A stretch of DNA of 64,000 nucleotides from Flavobacterium daejeonense DSM 17708. Lineage in GTDB: Bacteria; Bacteroidota; Bacteroidia; Flavobacteriales; Flavobacteriaceae. Position numbers and translations under genes: made by a program. This document shows, one piece after another, positions 17,580 to 25,481 of this stretch (positions are counted from its first letter, which is position 1; every line of letters begins with the position of its first letter). A model generated the notes under the pieces. It searched no databases and was not told where the DNA came from. It saw nothing but the letters and a program-made list of their open reading frames with translations. Location of the stretch: assembly GCF_000425425.1 (NCBI RefSeq), contig NZ_AUDK01000014.1, positions 50,434 through 114,433 of the forward strand, given 5' to 3'.

Positions 17580-18096
17580 TTTCAAAGTCTTTAAATAAAT
17601 AACTCGGTTGGATGCAATCGTTTTTTTGATACTTTCCACTTATGTACGTTTCAAATTCGCCTTCGATAGTGTGGTAATAAATTTGGCAAACTTCAATATT
17701 GGGATAAATAATCAAAGGCTGAATGACGAAGATTTCAAGTGTCCAATAGCCTTCAAAACCAACATCGCCAAAACCTGCCGTAACGTGTATGAACATTCCT
17801 AAACGTCCAATACTGCTTCTGCCTTCCAGCATTGGCACATAATTATGGGTTTTGGTATATTCTACGGTTCTTCCTAAATAGAGTTTATTGGGTTCTAAAA
17901 GCAATCCCGATTTTGGGATACTAATTATCGACGCTTTATTCTCCATTTTCATATCTAAAATGGTAGTGTCATAGACCAATAATTCCTCGTGCAATCTCAA
18001 ATTGTAACTATTGGGATTGAGTTGTTTTGCATCGAAAGGCTCAATCGAAATATCCTTTCCGAGCTTTTTTTCTATTTCTTTTCCGCTTAAAATCAT
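17566..18096 (-). CDS. dcd: dCTP deaminase
   Basis: 176-residue trimeric dUTPase-fold enzyme making dUTP from dCTP. Motifs: LNPNSYNLRL, EGRSSIGRLGMFIHVTAGFG and GFEGYWTLEI with the catalytic Glu. Dcd needs no zinc, unlike dCMP and cytidine deaminases, so its place in a zinc operon could provide a zinc-free route to dUMP (inference). It abuts thrS (TAG-ATG) and overlaps hisI. Confidence 0.9.
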   Translation of the reverse strand: MILSGKEIEKKLGKDISIEPFDAKQLNPNSYNLRLHEELLVYDTTILDMKMENKASIISIPKSGLLLEPNKLYLGRTVEYTKTHNYVPMLEGRSSIGRLGMFIHVTAGFGDVGFEGYWTLEIFVIQPLIIYPNIEVCQIYYHTIEGEFETYISGKYQKNDCIQPSYLFKDFENENW

Positions 18097-20031
18097 CTAG
18101 ATTATTTTTAGTTCCTGTCTAAAATTTGCCATAAATTCCGAAATCAAAACAGCTCCTTTGTCGCCTTGACCGTGTATCCGAATCGAAACTTTTTTTTCTT
18201 GGTTCTCTTTTTCGCCCACGATAAGCATATAGGGTATTTTTTGTGTTTCGGCATCCCTGATTTTGCGTCCAATTTTTTTCTCCCGCTCATCGACTTCAAT
18301 TTGCAAATCGAATTCCTCGTTGATTTGATTGACAATTTCCTGGCAATAGGGAATGTATTTGGATGCAATAGGTAACAGAATTACTTTGATTGGTGCGAGC
18401 CAAACGGGGAAATTACCCCCAGTATGTTCAATTAAAAGTGCAATAAATCGTTCCATGGAACCAAACAATGCCCGATGAATCATTACTGGTCTGTGCAAGG
18501 CATTATCGGTTCCGGTATAAGTCAAATCAAAATTTTCGGGCATCATATAATCCACCTGGATTGTGCCAATTTGCCATTTTCGTCCAATGGCATCACGCAC
18601 CATAAAGTCGAGTTTTGGCCCATAAAATGCCGCTTCGCCTTCCTTGGTGGTGGTTTTCATCCCTCGTTCTTGTGTGGCTTCTATAATGGCATTTTCGGCT
18701 AAATTCCACATTTCGTCTGTACCTAAATATTTTTCTTTATTTGCAGTATCGCGCAAAGAAATTTGGGTCTGAAAATCAGTAAATCCTAATTTCCCATAGA
18801 CCAAGTTTACTAAATCGATTACCTTTAAAAACTCGGCTTTGAGTTGGTCTGGTCGGCAATAAATATGGGCATCATCTTGGGTAAATCCTCGCACCCGAGT
18901 TAGTCCGTGCAATTCCCCACTTTGTTCATAGCGATATACGGTGCCAAATTCGGCATATTTTATAGGCATATCTTTGTAGCTTCGGGGTTTGGCGGCGTAT
19001 ATTTTGCAATGATGCGGACAGTTCATTGGTTTTAGAAAAAATTCCTCATTTTCGGCAGGTGTTTTTATAGGCTGAAAAGCATCTTGACCGTATTTGGCAT
19101 AATGTCCAGAAGTGATATACAATTCTTTTTTACCAATATGCGGACTTGCTACGTGCTGATAACCTGCCCGCATTTGTATTTTTTTGAGAAACCCAATTAA
19201 ATTTTGGCGTAACGCTTCGCCTTTTGGAGCCCATAACGGCAACCCCATTCCGACTTCTTCATCAAAATAAAAAAGATCCAATTCTTTGCCCAGCTTACGA
19301 TGGTCACGTTGTTTTGCTTTTTCTAAAGCTTCGAGATAGTGGTCAAGTTCCATTTTTTTAGGAAACGAAATTCCATAGACACGAGTTAGCATTTTGTTTT
19401 TTTCGTTGGAACGCCAATACGCTCCGGAAATAGCAATAAGTTTTACGGCTTTGATAAATGAAGTATTCGGAATATGAGGACCTGCACACAAATCGGTAAA
19501 ATTTCCTGTTTCGTAAAACGTAATTGTCCCGTCAGGCAAACCTTCAATTAATTCTAATTTATACTTGTTGGATTGTTTTGTAAAAAATGTGGTAGCTTCA
19601 GTTTTTGAAACTTCTCTTCTCACGTTCAATAATTTTTGCTGGGCTAATTCCAGTATTTTATTTTCGACTTTAACAAAATCGGCATCGGTAAATTTGTATT
19701 CGCCAAAATCAACATCATAATAGAATCCGTTTTCTATTGCCGGGCCTGTTCCCAGTTGTATACCCGGATATAATTCCTGCAAAGCCGCTCCAAGCAAATG
19801 AGCAGTAGTATGCCAAAAGGCATTTTTGCCTTCATCGTCTTTCCAGGTCAGCAAATTAACTTTGGATTCATTTTCAATCTTAGTATTTAGGTCTATAATT
19901 TGTCCGTTTGCATTTGCCACGAGGACTTCTTTGGCTAACGAATTGCTTATAGATTGAGCAACATCCACTAAAGTAACCCATTCTTGGCGGAATGATTTTT
20001 GTGTATTTAAAGGTAAGAATATGGTAGTCAT
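18097..20031 (-). CDS. thrS: Threonyl-tRNA synthetase (zinc-regulon paralogue)
   Basis: 644 residues with TGS, editing, class II catalytic and anticodon-binding domains in order. The three catalytic zinc ligands are kept: Cys in KPMNCPHH, His in DDAHIY and His in MIHRALFGS. It begins only 2 bp after mogA. The N-terminal TGS region (FRQEWVTLVDVAQSISNSLA) looks atypical, which suits a second, stress-induced ThrRS like those known in other bacteria under zinc limitation. Whether a housekeeping copy exists cannot be seen here. Confidence 0.92.
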   Translation of the reverse strand: MTTIFLPLNTQKSFRQEWVTLVDVAQSISNSLAKEVLVANANGQIIDLNTKIENESKVNLLTWKDDEGKNAFWHTTAHLLGAALQELYPGIQLGTGPAIENGFYYDVDFGEYKFTDADFVKVENKILELAQQKLLNVRREVSKTEATTFFTKQSNKYKLELIEGLPDGTITFYETGNFTDLCAGPHIPNTSFIKAVKLIAISGAYWRSNEKNKMLTRVYGISFPKKMELDHYLEALEKAKQRDHRKLGKELDLFYFDEEVGMGLPLWAPKGEALRQNLIGFLKKIQMRAGYQHVASPHIGKKELYITSGHYAKYGQDAFQPIKTPAENEEFFLKPMNCPHHCKIYAAKPRSYKDMPIKYAEFGTVYRYEQSGELHGLTRVRGFTQDDAHIYCRPDQLKAEFLKVIDLVNLVYGKLGFTDFQTQISLRDTANKEKYLGTDEMWNLAENAIIEATQERGMKTTTKEGEAAFYGPKLDFMVRDAIGRKWQIGTIQVDYMMPENFDLTYTGTDNALHRPVMIHRALFGSMERFIALLIEHTGGNFPVWLAPIKVILLPIASKYIPYCQEIVNQINEEFDLQIEVDEREKKIGRKIRDAETQKIPYMLIVGEKENQEKKVSIRIHGQGDKGAVLISEFMANFRQELKII

Positions 20032-20033
20032 AA

Positions 20034-20564
20034 TTATTTTTCAGGTCTAAAAATGGAAATAGTTTCTGGATTGCAAATCATAAATGGGCCTTCGAGTAAA
20101 TCAATGCAATAGGGTATGGCTGGAAAAATTGCTTTCAGGCAGGTTTCGATGGCACTGGGTTTTCCGGGTAAATTGACGATTAATGTTTGGTTCCTGATTC
20201 CCGCCGTTTGTCTTGATAATATAGCTGTGGGAACATAAGCAAGACTTGCTGCACGCATCAATTCGCCAAAACCGGGAAGCATTTTTTGACAGGCTTTTTC
20301 AGTTGCTTCGGGTGTTACGTCTCGCAATGCTGGACCCGTTCCGCCAGTAGTAAAAATCAGGTTGCATTTTTCGACATCGGATAAGTAAATTAATTTTTCG
20401 AGTATTAAATCTTCTTCGTCCGGTATTATGGAACAGGCAAAATCACCGCTGTCATTTGTATAACTGTCAACTACTTTTCTAATTTCGGCACCAGATATAT
20501 CTTCATAAATTCCTTTGCTGGCCCGGTCAGACACAGTAAGGATTCCTATTTTTATCTTTTCCAT
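20034..20564 (-). CDS. mogA: MogA/MoaB-family molybdopterin adenylyltransferase
   Basis: 176-residue protein. MogA signature segments are ILTVSDRAS, FTTGGTGPALRDVTPEAT, LSRQTAGIRNQTLIVNLPGK and PYCIDLLEGP. MogA adenylates molybdopterin before metal insertion. The ATG at 20564 begins one base after the upstream GTPase stop (TAA-A-ATG). A MogA domain is also present in the MoaCB fusion at 46586-47500, so this is a second copy, unexpectedly located in the zinc operon. Confidence 0.88.
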   Translation of the reverse strand: MEKIKIGILTVSDRASKGIYEDISGAEIRKVVDSYTNDSGDFACSIIPDEEDLILEKLIYLSDVEKCNLIFTTGGTGPALRDVTPEATEKACQKMLPGFGELMRAASLAYVPTAILSRQTAGIRNQTLIVNLPGKPSAIETCLKAIFPAIPYCIDLLEGPFMICNPETISIFRPEK

Positions 20565-20565
20565 T

Positions 20566-21519
20566 TTAGGATACTTGTATTTTTTTATTTTTGACAATAG
20601 CACTTTTGAGTAAACGCTCTATAGTTTTTAATTCTAATTCTTTTCCAATAAAAACTAACTGACTTTTTGAAATCTTTTGGTTTTTGGCTGGCGTAATGAC
20701 TACTGTTTTTCCTGTAGTTTGTACTAATAAAACTTCATTTTTTGCATTTAAAACATAGCCTTTTATCCTATAAATTTGATGGTAGTATAAATACAGATTT
20801 TTAAAAAGCTCGTATTTTAATTTTTGAATGTCAAAAAAAGAATCTGTTTCATAAAACATTGTTTTGATTTTATGAACGCTTTCGGATTTATAAATTGTGG
20901 TAGGCGTTAGTATTTTTTGAGTGTTTGCTGTTTCCAAATTCATTCGGTCAAGAGAACCATCATTGGATAAAATAATAGAGGCATACGGATTTACAGCTTG
21001 TGTGAAATCTTTTATAGCTCCAATAATTTCGGTTGTAACCAAGGCTGATTTATTGATAATGACACAATCAGCAGCTACAATTTGCTTTTGTACTTCAGGG
21101 TTAGAATCTTTATAGAAAAGTAAATTTTCTGCATCGACAACGGTTATAATTTTCTTTAAATCAAAGACTTCTGACACAAAAAGAGAAGTGAAATTTGCTG
21201 CAATTTCTCCAGCATCGGCAATACCTGTTGTTTCTATAAACAAATTGTCAGGCTGGTTTTCTAAAGTAATAATTCGAGTCAAGGTTTCTAGCAATTGGTT
21301 GTTTATCGAACAGCAAATACAACCATTTGTGAGTTCATAAACGTTTTCAAATGTTCCGTTTACCAGCGTTGCATCAATATTTATTTTTCCAAATTCGTTT
21401 TCTATCACTACATTTTTTTCAGCAGAATATTGTTGTAACAAATTGTTCAACGCTGTTGTTTTTCCTGAGCCTAAAAAACCTGTGATGATGTAAACGTTAA
21501 TTTTTTTTAGTTGTTCCAT
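20566..21519 (-). CDS. COG0523 GTPase, putative zinc metallochaperone 2
   Basis: 317-residue G3E GTPase, shorter than the copy at 13302. Walker A is GFLGSGKTT (14-22), the metal motif is C67-I-C69-C70, ENEFG is switch-like and the CobW C-terminal half is abbreviated. The usual guanine-binding NKxD reads NKSA (IINKSALV), so the Asp that selects guanine is missing. First large gene of the zinc operon, with mogA coupled behind it. Confidence 0.85.
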   Translation of the reverse strand: MEQLKKINVYIITGFLGSGKTTALNNLLQQYSAEKNVVIENEFGKINIDATLVNGTFENVYELTNGCICCSINNQLLETLTRIITLENQPDNLFIETTGIADAGEIAANFTSLFVSEVFDLKKIITVVDAENLLFYKDSNPEVQKQIVAADCVIINKSALVTTEIIGAIKDFTQAVNPYASIILSNDGSLDRMNLETANTQKILTPTTIYKSESVHKIKTMFYETDSFFDIQKLKYELFKNLYLYYHQIYRIKGYVLNAKNEVLLVQTTGKTVVITPAKNQKISKSQLVFIGKELELKTIERLLKSAIVKNKKIQVS

Positions 21520-21578
21520 TGGATTATTTATTTCGAATGTGATTTTAAAATGTTATTTATGCTTCAAAAAAAGTCCAA

Positions 21579-21692
21579 CTACCATTCCGATTCCACTTCA
21601 TTGCTGGTTTTGAGACTACAATCCAATACAGGAAAAAAAGTATCAATCCAGTGAATATTTGAAATTAGCGGTTGTTGTTGCTGTTTCTTCAT
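21579..21692 (-). CDS. Small ORF (37 codons) leading the zinc operon
   Basis: ATG at 21692 encodes 37 residues (MKKQQQQPLISNIHWIDTFF then PVLDCSLKTSNEVESEW). It starts 22 bp downstream of the weak Zur box and about 34 bp from the -7 element, and ends 59 bp before the GTPase. One Cys and one His are present, no TM segment. It could be a real small protein or a leader peptide; no family is recognised. Confidence 0.4.
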   Translation of the reverse strand: MKKQQQQPLISNIHWIDTFFPVLDCSLKTSNEVESEW

Positions 21693-21713
21693 TTTCTTGT
21701 ATATTTGCTTAAT

Positions 21714-21726
21714 GCAATTTAGTTGC
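21714..21726 (-). promoter_or_regulatory. Weak Zur-box copy over the -7 region of the zinc operon
   Basis: GCAATTTAGTTGC keeps the outer GCAA...GTTGC arms of the operator. It lies 38 bp centre-to-centre from the strong box (40 bp at the COG0523 promoter at 14.6 kb). Its last base is the first base of the -7 box, the same geometry as at 14560-14579. Confidence 0.55.
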
Positions 21727-21733
21727 AAATGTA
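21726..21733 (-). promoter_or_regulatory. -7 element TACATTTG of the zinc operon
   Basis: Minus-strand TACATTTG fits TAnnTTTG. A TTG inside the strong Zur box (plus-strand CAA at 21753-21755) lies 19 bp upstream as the -33 element. Confidence 0.65.
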
Positions 21734-21748
21734 CTTGATAATTTATTA

Positions 21749-21767
21749 AACGCAACAATGTTGCGTT
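21749..21767. promoter_or_regulatory. Zur box 2 (19-bp perfect palindrome) between zur and the zinc operon
   Basis: AACGCAACAATGTTGCGTT is a perfect palindrome with the 13-bp core at 21752-21764 identical to box 1. It ends 14 bp before the zur start codon, so it can repress both zur and the divergent operon. Confidence 0.8.
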
Positions 21768-21781
21768 ATTTTTTGTGAAAT

Positions 21782-22159
21782 ATGAAAACAACCCGAAATA
21801 CCATTGCCAAAGCCGCTATTTTAGAATTAATAACCCATTCTGAAGTAGCATTGTCACATGCTGAAATTCAAAAATTGACAGGAGATTTATGTGATAGGGT
21901 AACCATTTACAGGGTTTTAGACCGTTTGGTCAACGAAGACGTGATTCATAAAATTGCTACTACAGACGGAACGGTAAAATATGCCAGCTGTAGTCATTCG
22001 CATGAAAATCATTCCCATAACCACGTTCATTTTAGTTGCGAAAAATGTAAATCCGTGACTTGTTTAGAAAATGTGGTTCCAATGTTTAAACTGCCAGATA
22101 ATTATTTAATTAAAGGAGTAAATTTTACTTTGACAGGTTTGTGTCCTAATTGCATTTAA
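21782..22159 (+). CDS. zur: Fur-family transcriptional regulator, probably Zur
   Basis: 125-residue Fur-family protein. Winged helix is in residues 1-75 (LSHAEIQKLTGDLCDRVTIY). A His-rich sensing segment follows (YASCSHSHENHSHNHVHF), then the structural zinc pair CEKC and CPNC. Zur represses when zinc-loaded. The specific call to Zur and not Fur or PerR rests on the divergent operon of zinc-linked paralogues and COG0523 GTPases. A perfect palindrome directly upstream suggests autoregulation. Confidence 0.82.
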   Translation: MKTTRNTIAKAAILELITHSEVALSHAEIQKLTGDLCDRVTIYRVLDRLVNEDVIHKIATTDGTVKYASCSHSHENHSHNHVHFSCEKCKSVTCLENVVPMFKLPDNYLIKGVNFTLTGLCPNCI

Positions 22160-22784
22160 GATATTTATGAGTTAGAGAACCAATAAATGAATTATGTTTT
22201 ATTAAATCCAATTTTTAATTTGAATTTATTCATTTTATAGGATAACATAATATTCAAAATGAATTTGTTCTTAAATATTTTTTTTGGATTGTAAAATTGG
22301 ATTTGAAATAAATTTATCTCTTAAAATCATCCTCATTCACTTTTGTCTAATACCTTTAGAATACCATGTACCACAGGAAACAGGTTCATATTAATCTAGG
22401 TTATTATTTGTCGGGGCAACAAATATTCGATGCATTTACCTAATACAAAAATTCAAGCCATTGATGATGTTTCCTGAATATAAACTATAGTTAGACCAAT
22501 AAACAGACTAACAGATTTAACTATAGCTTCTGGTCACGGCACAATTATAATAGGAAAAAAAATGCCTCCTAATATTTAAAGAATAGTAGTATAAAGAAAG
22601 TTTTTTTTGCTAATAAATTAAAATCTACAGAGAAAAAATTCATTGGAACAAATAATCATTAATAATAGTATTGTTACTACAAAAAAGTCAAATTTTTTTG
22701 AATAAATATAACAAAAAAATCATAACTTGTTAATTACACAACAACTTGTTTTCTCTTTAGCACAATTAATATACAAGTATCACC
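22160..22784. other. Long non-coding AT-rich region
   Basis: About 625 bp with no open frame I can support. It contains a 12-bp inverted repeat, AAATCCAATTTT at 22204-22215 and AAAATTGGATTT at 22293-22304, 77 bp apart. It separates the zinc regulon from the kinase and integrase remnant and may contain an old junction, but no target duplication is visible. Confidence 0.5.
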
Positions 22785-23843
22785 ATGACAAAAGAAAATG
22801 ATTTAAAAAATCTTCGTTCAGATTTTTTTAATAATGCGGATTTACATTTTATAGTATTTGATAAGGATTTAAATATAATTGATATAAATGATAACATGCT
22901 TAAATACTATCATCTGGATTATAATGAAATCATTGGTAAAAATATTTTAGAAGTTGGACCCGATGTAAAAGAAAAAGGATTATATGACAAATACCTAGAG
23001 GTAATCAGAACAGGAAATCCAGTTATTATTGAAGATAGTTTAAGCCACCCAAAATACGGAAACCAACATAACAGGCTAAAAGTATTTAAAGTAGGGGACG
23101 GTATTGGTGTAACCGCATCAAATATAACAGAGTTAAAAAACACGATAAGTGCTTTGGAGTTGTTTTCTTATAAAGTAGCCCATGATGTTAATAGTCCAAT
23201 AGCAAGTATATTAGGAATTACCGATCTAGCCCTTAATGAACCTAATGATGCTGATGAATTAAAAATGTACTTTGAATTAGTGCAGGAAAGCATAAAACAA
23301 CTAATGGACACTTTAGATCAGGTTAACAAAACGCTAAGAATTCAAAAAGGGAATACCCATTTAGAATTAATAAATTTTAAACAAATTATACTTGACGTCA
23401 AAAAATCGCTTGCTTATTTACCTGGTTATAACACGATACGATTTGAAGAGAATATAGAAATAATACCGGATTTTTATTTCGATAAACTTATTGTAAATTC
23501 TTTATTTCAAAATCTCATTGATAATGCAATAAAATATCGAAAGGAAGGACAAAATGATTCACATATAAAAATTAATGTTTCAAGAGCAGATAATAATTTC
23601 ACAAAAATTATAATTACTGATAATGGAATAGGGATAGCTGCAAATTTACAAAAAAACATTTTTAAATTATTTTATCGGGCAACTAATCAGGCCAGTGGTA
23701 GTGGAATTGGTCTTTACACTCTTAGATATGGTATTGAGAAAGTCGGAGGGCATATTAAATTTGAAAGCACAGAAAATATTGGTACCACTTTTACTATTTA
23801 TTTGCCAAATAGAATTAATGAAATAACTTCAATTGTTAACTAA
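22785..23843 (+). CDS. PAS-domain sensor histidine kinase, orphan
   Basis: 352 residues, no membrane segment, so cytoplasmic. A PAS domain spans about residues 10-115 (FIVFDKDLNIIDINDNMLKY). The H-box His is in LELFSYKVAHDVNSPIASIL, the N-box is NLIDNAIKYR, and ATP-lid motifs are DNGIGI and GSGIGLY. No response regulator is nearby. It sits between the zinc regulon and the integrase remnant and may belong to the old island. Confidence 0.85.
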   Translation: MTKENDLKNLRSDFFNNADLHFIVFDKDLNIIDINDNMLKYYHLDYNEIIGKNILEVGPDVKEKGLYDKYLEVIRTGNPVIIEDSLSHPKYGNQHNRLKVFKVGDGIGVTASNITELKNTISALELFSYKVAHDVNSPIASILGITDLALNEPNDADELKMYFELVQESIKQLMDTLDQVNKTLRIQKGNTHLELINFKQIILDVKKSLAYLPGYNTIRFEENIEIIPDFYFDKLIVNSLFQNLIDNAIKYRKEGQNDSHIKINVSRADNNFTKIIITDNGIGIAANLQKNIFKLFYRATNQASGSGIGLYTLRYGIEKVGGHIKFESTENIGTTFTIYLPNRINEITSIVN

Positions 23844-23938
23844 AATGTCTTTTATTAAAGAGGTAATTAGATAAGATGATTTAAAGAAAAACAATGCTAG
23901 TTATGATGTTACAGAATGTTTTTGAAAATTTAATAAAT

Positions 23939-23964
23939 TACCTCAGAGGCTCTGTCCTGAGGTA
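23939..23964. other. Hairpin TACCTCAG / CTGAGGTA
   Basis: 8-bp stem with a 10-nt loop in the gap between the kinase and integrase ends. No T-run follows directly, so it is only a weak terminator candidate for these convergent genes. Confidence 0.35.
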
Positions 23965-23983
23965 GTCTATTGGATATAGAAAA

Positions 23984-25232
23984 TCAATTAGCTTGTTTTT
24001 TTGAATTGTTACAATTGATTATTGTGAATTTATTCTTTAGTATTTTCATATCCTCACTTACTTTTCTATCCAATACTTTAGCATAGTGTTGGGTAGTTCT
24101 CAGATTTTTATGTCCTAACATTTTACTTACACTTTCAATAGGAACACCATTGGTAAGCGTTACGGTGGTTGCAAAAGTGTGTCGGGCAATGTGGAATGTT
24201 AGTTCTTTGTCTATTTCACAAATATCAGCTAACTCTTTTAAATAAGCATTCATTTTTTGATTGGATAGAATAGGGAGTAACTTGTTTTTATTATTGCATT
24301 GTGGATGATTTTCGTATTTGTCAATAATCATTTGTGTTACCGGAAGGATTGGGATTTTAGAAGCACTTTCCGTTTTCTGTCTATGAGTTGAAATCCATTT
24401 TTCACCATCTATACCAAGCACAATATTGGATTTTGTTAAATTGAAAACATCAATATAAGCAAGACCTGTAAAACAGGAAAAAATAAACATATCTCGAACT
24501 AATTCTAAGCGCTTTATTTTAAAGTTTTTATTCAGTAATGAATCAATTTCATTTTCAGTGAGATAGGTTCTTTCTGTTTCTTTTACTTTACCCTTGTAAT
24601 TTATAAATGGATCCTTTTCAATCCATCCATTAATATAACACTGCTTTACTATTTTGCCAAAGTTTCTAACATACTTTATTGTTGAGTTATTGTTGCAATT
24701 TTTGATGTTTCTTAAGTAAAAATAAAAATCATTAATAAAAAAGCTATATCTACTTGTTTTATTGAAATGTCATTTATAGAATATTGATACTTTAGAAATT
24801 CTTTCGTGTGACTGAGAGATGTTTCATATTTCTTATAAGTGTTAATCGAGAATTCTTTACCGATTAGCTCTTTCATGCGTTTATTGTGATCTTCAAAAAT
24901 AATAATTAATTTTCTTTGTTTTTCTTCAATACCTAAAAGCTTATTTTTGAAAGTTTGGGCATTAATTTCCTGGTTGTTATTTACCATCCATTTTTCTATT
25001 TCATAGGCTTTGTTTTTAAGAATATCAAGGTAACTATTTAACAGTATGGCTTCTTCTGAATTTCCTTTGATTTTGCCTGCCGCTGTATTCCATTTGATTT
25101 TTCTACAAACTTAGAGGTGCTTAATTCAATACGAGTACCGTTAATAGTTATTCTCTGATAAATGGGAAGTAAACCGTTTTTAGATGCTTTAGAACTTTTT
25201 ACGTAGAAAAGTATTGATATTTTGTGTTTCAT
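23984..25232 (-). pseudogene. Tyrosine integrase of a tmRNA-associated element, twice frameshifted
   Basis: Bacteroidota-type phage/ICE integrase. The N-terminal arm-binding part is ISILFYVKSSKASKNGLLPI. The SAM-like core-binding part is KLLGIEEKQRKLIIIFEDHN. The catalytic part includes FSCFTGLAYIDV, HIARHTFATTVTL, MLGHKNLRTTQHYAK with the Tyr nucleophile. Two single-base losses break it: near 25090-25097 (restoring one A gives KSKWNTAAGKIKG) and in the A6 run at 24737-24742. Repaired, it would be about 416 residues, a normal length. It lies 250 bp from the 3' end of ssrA, a common integration site. Confidence 0.85.
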
Positions 25233-25332
25233 TTTGTGGTGACTTTAATGTTATTCAAATTAATTATTTAATGCTCATTTGTCAAGATGTTCATCTTTTG
25301 AACTGCTTGCTATCACTGGCTTTGCGAGAAAT

Positions 25333-25369
25333 TCGGTTACCCTGTTTTGATGTTTTTTAGGGTAACCGA
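25333..25369. repeat. 11-bp perfect inverted repeat beside the integrase
   Basis: TCGGTTACCCT (25333-25343) and AGGGTAACCGA (25359-25369) with a 15-nt loop, between integrase start and tmRNA. Candidate arm-type integrase or excisionase site, or a hairpin in the leader. No second copy was noticed in the window. Confidence 0.45.
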
Positions 25370-25424
25370 TTTTAGCACCAATGATTTGAGATTTAATAGA
25401 TAATTTGGATAGCACCAAAAACAA

Positions 25425-25458
25425 AAAAGCCTGTAAATCATACGATTTACAGGCTTTT
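25425..25458 (-). terminator. Intrinsic terminator of ssrA
   Basis: 15-bp perfect stem AAAAGCCTGTAAATC / GATTTACAGGCTTTT with loop ATAC, followed on the minus strand by a T-rich tract. It is 24 bp past the tmRNA 3' end. Confidence 0.85.
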
Positions 25459-25481
25459 GAACCAATTTGAATTTGTTTTTG

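Noticed and set aside
18097..20031. Idea that this ThrRS is a zinc-free form
   Set aside because: All three zinc ligands (Cys in MNCPHH, His in DDAHIY, His in MIHRA) are present.
22204..22304. Insertion-sequence ends
   Set aside because: The 12-bp inverted repeats are only 77 bp apart, with no transposase and no visible target duplication.
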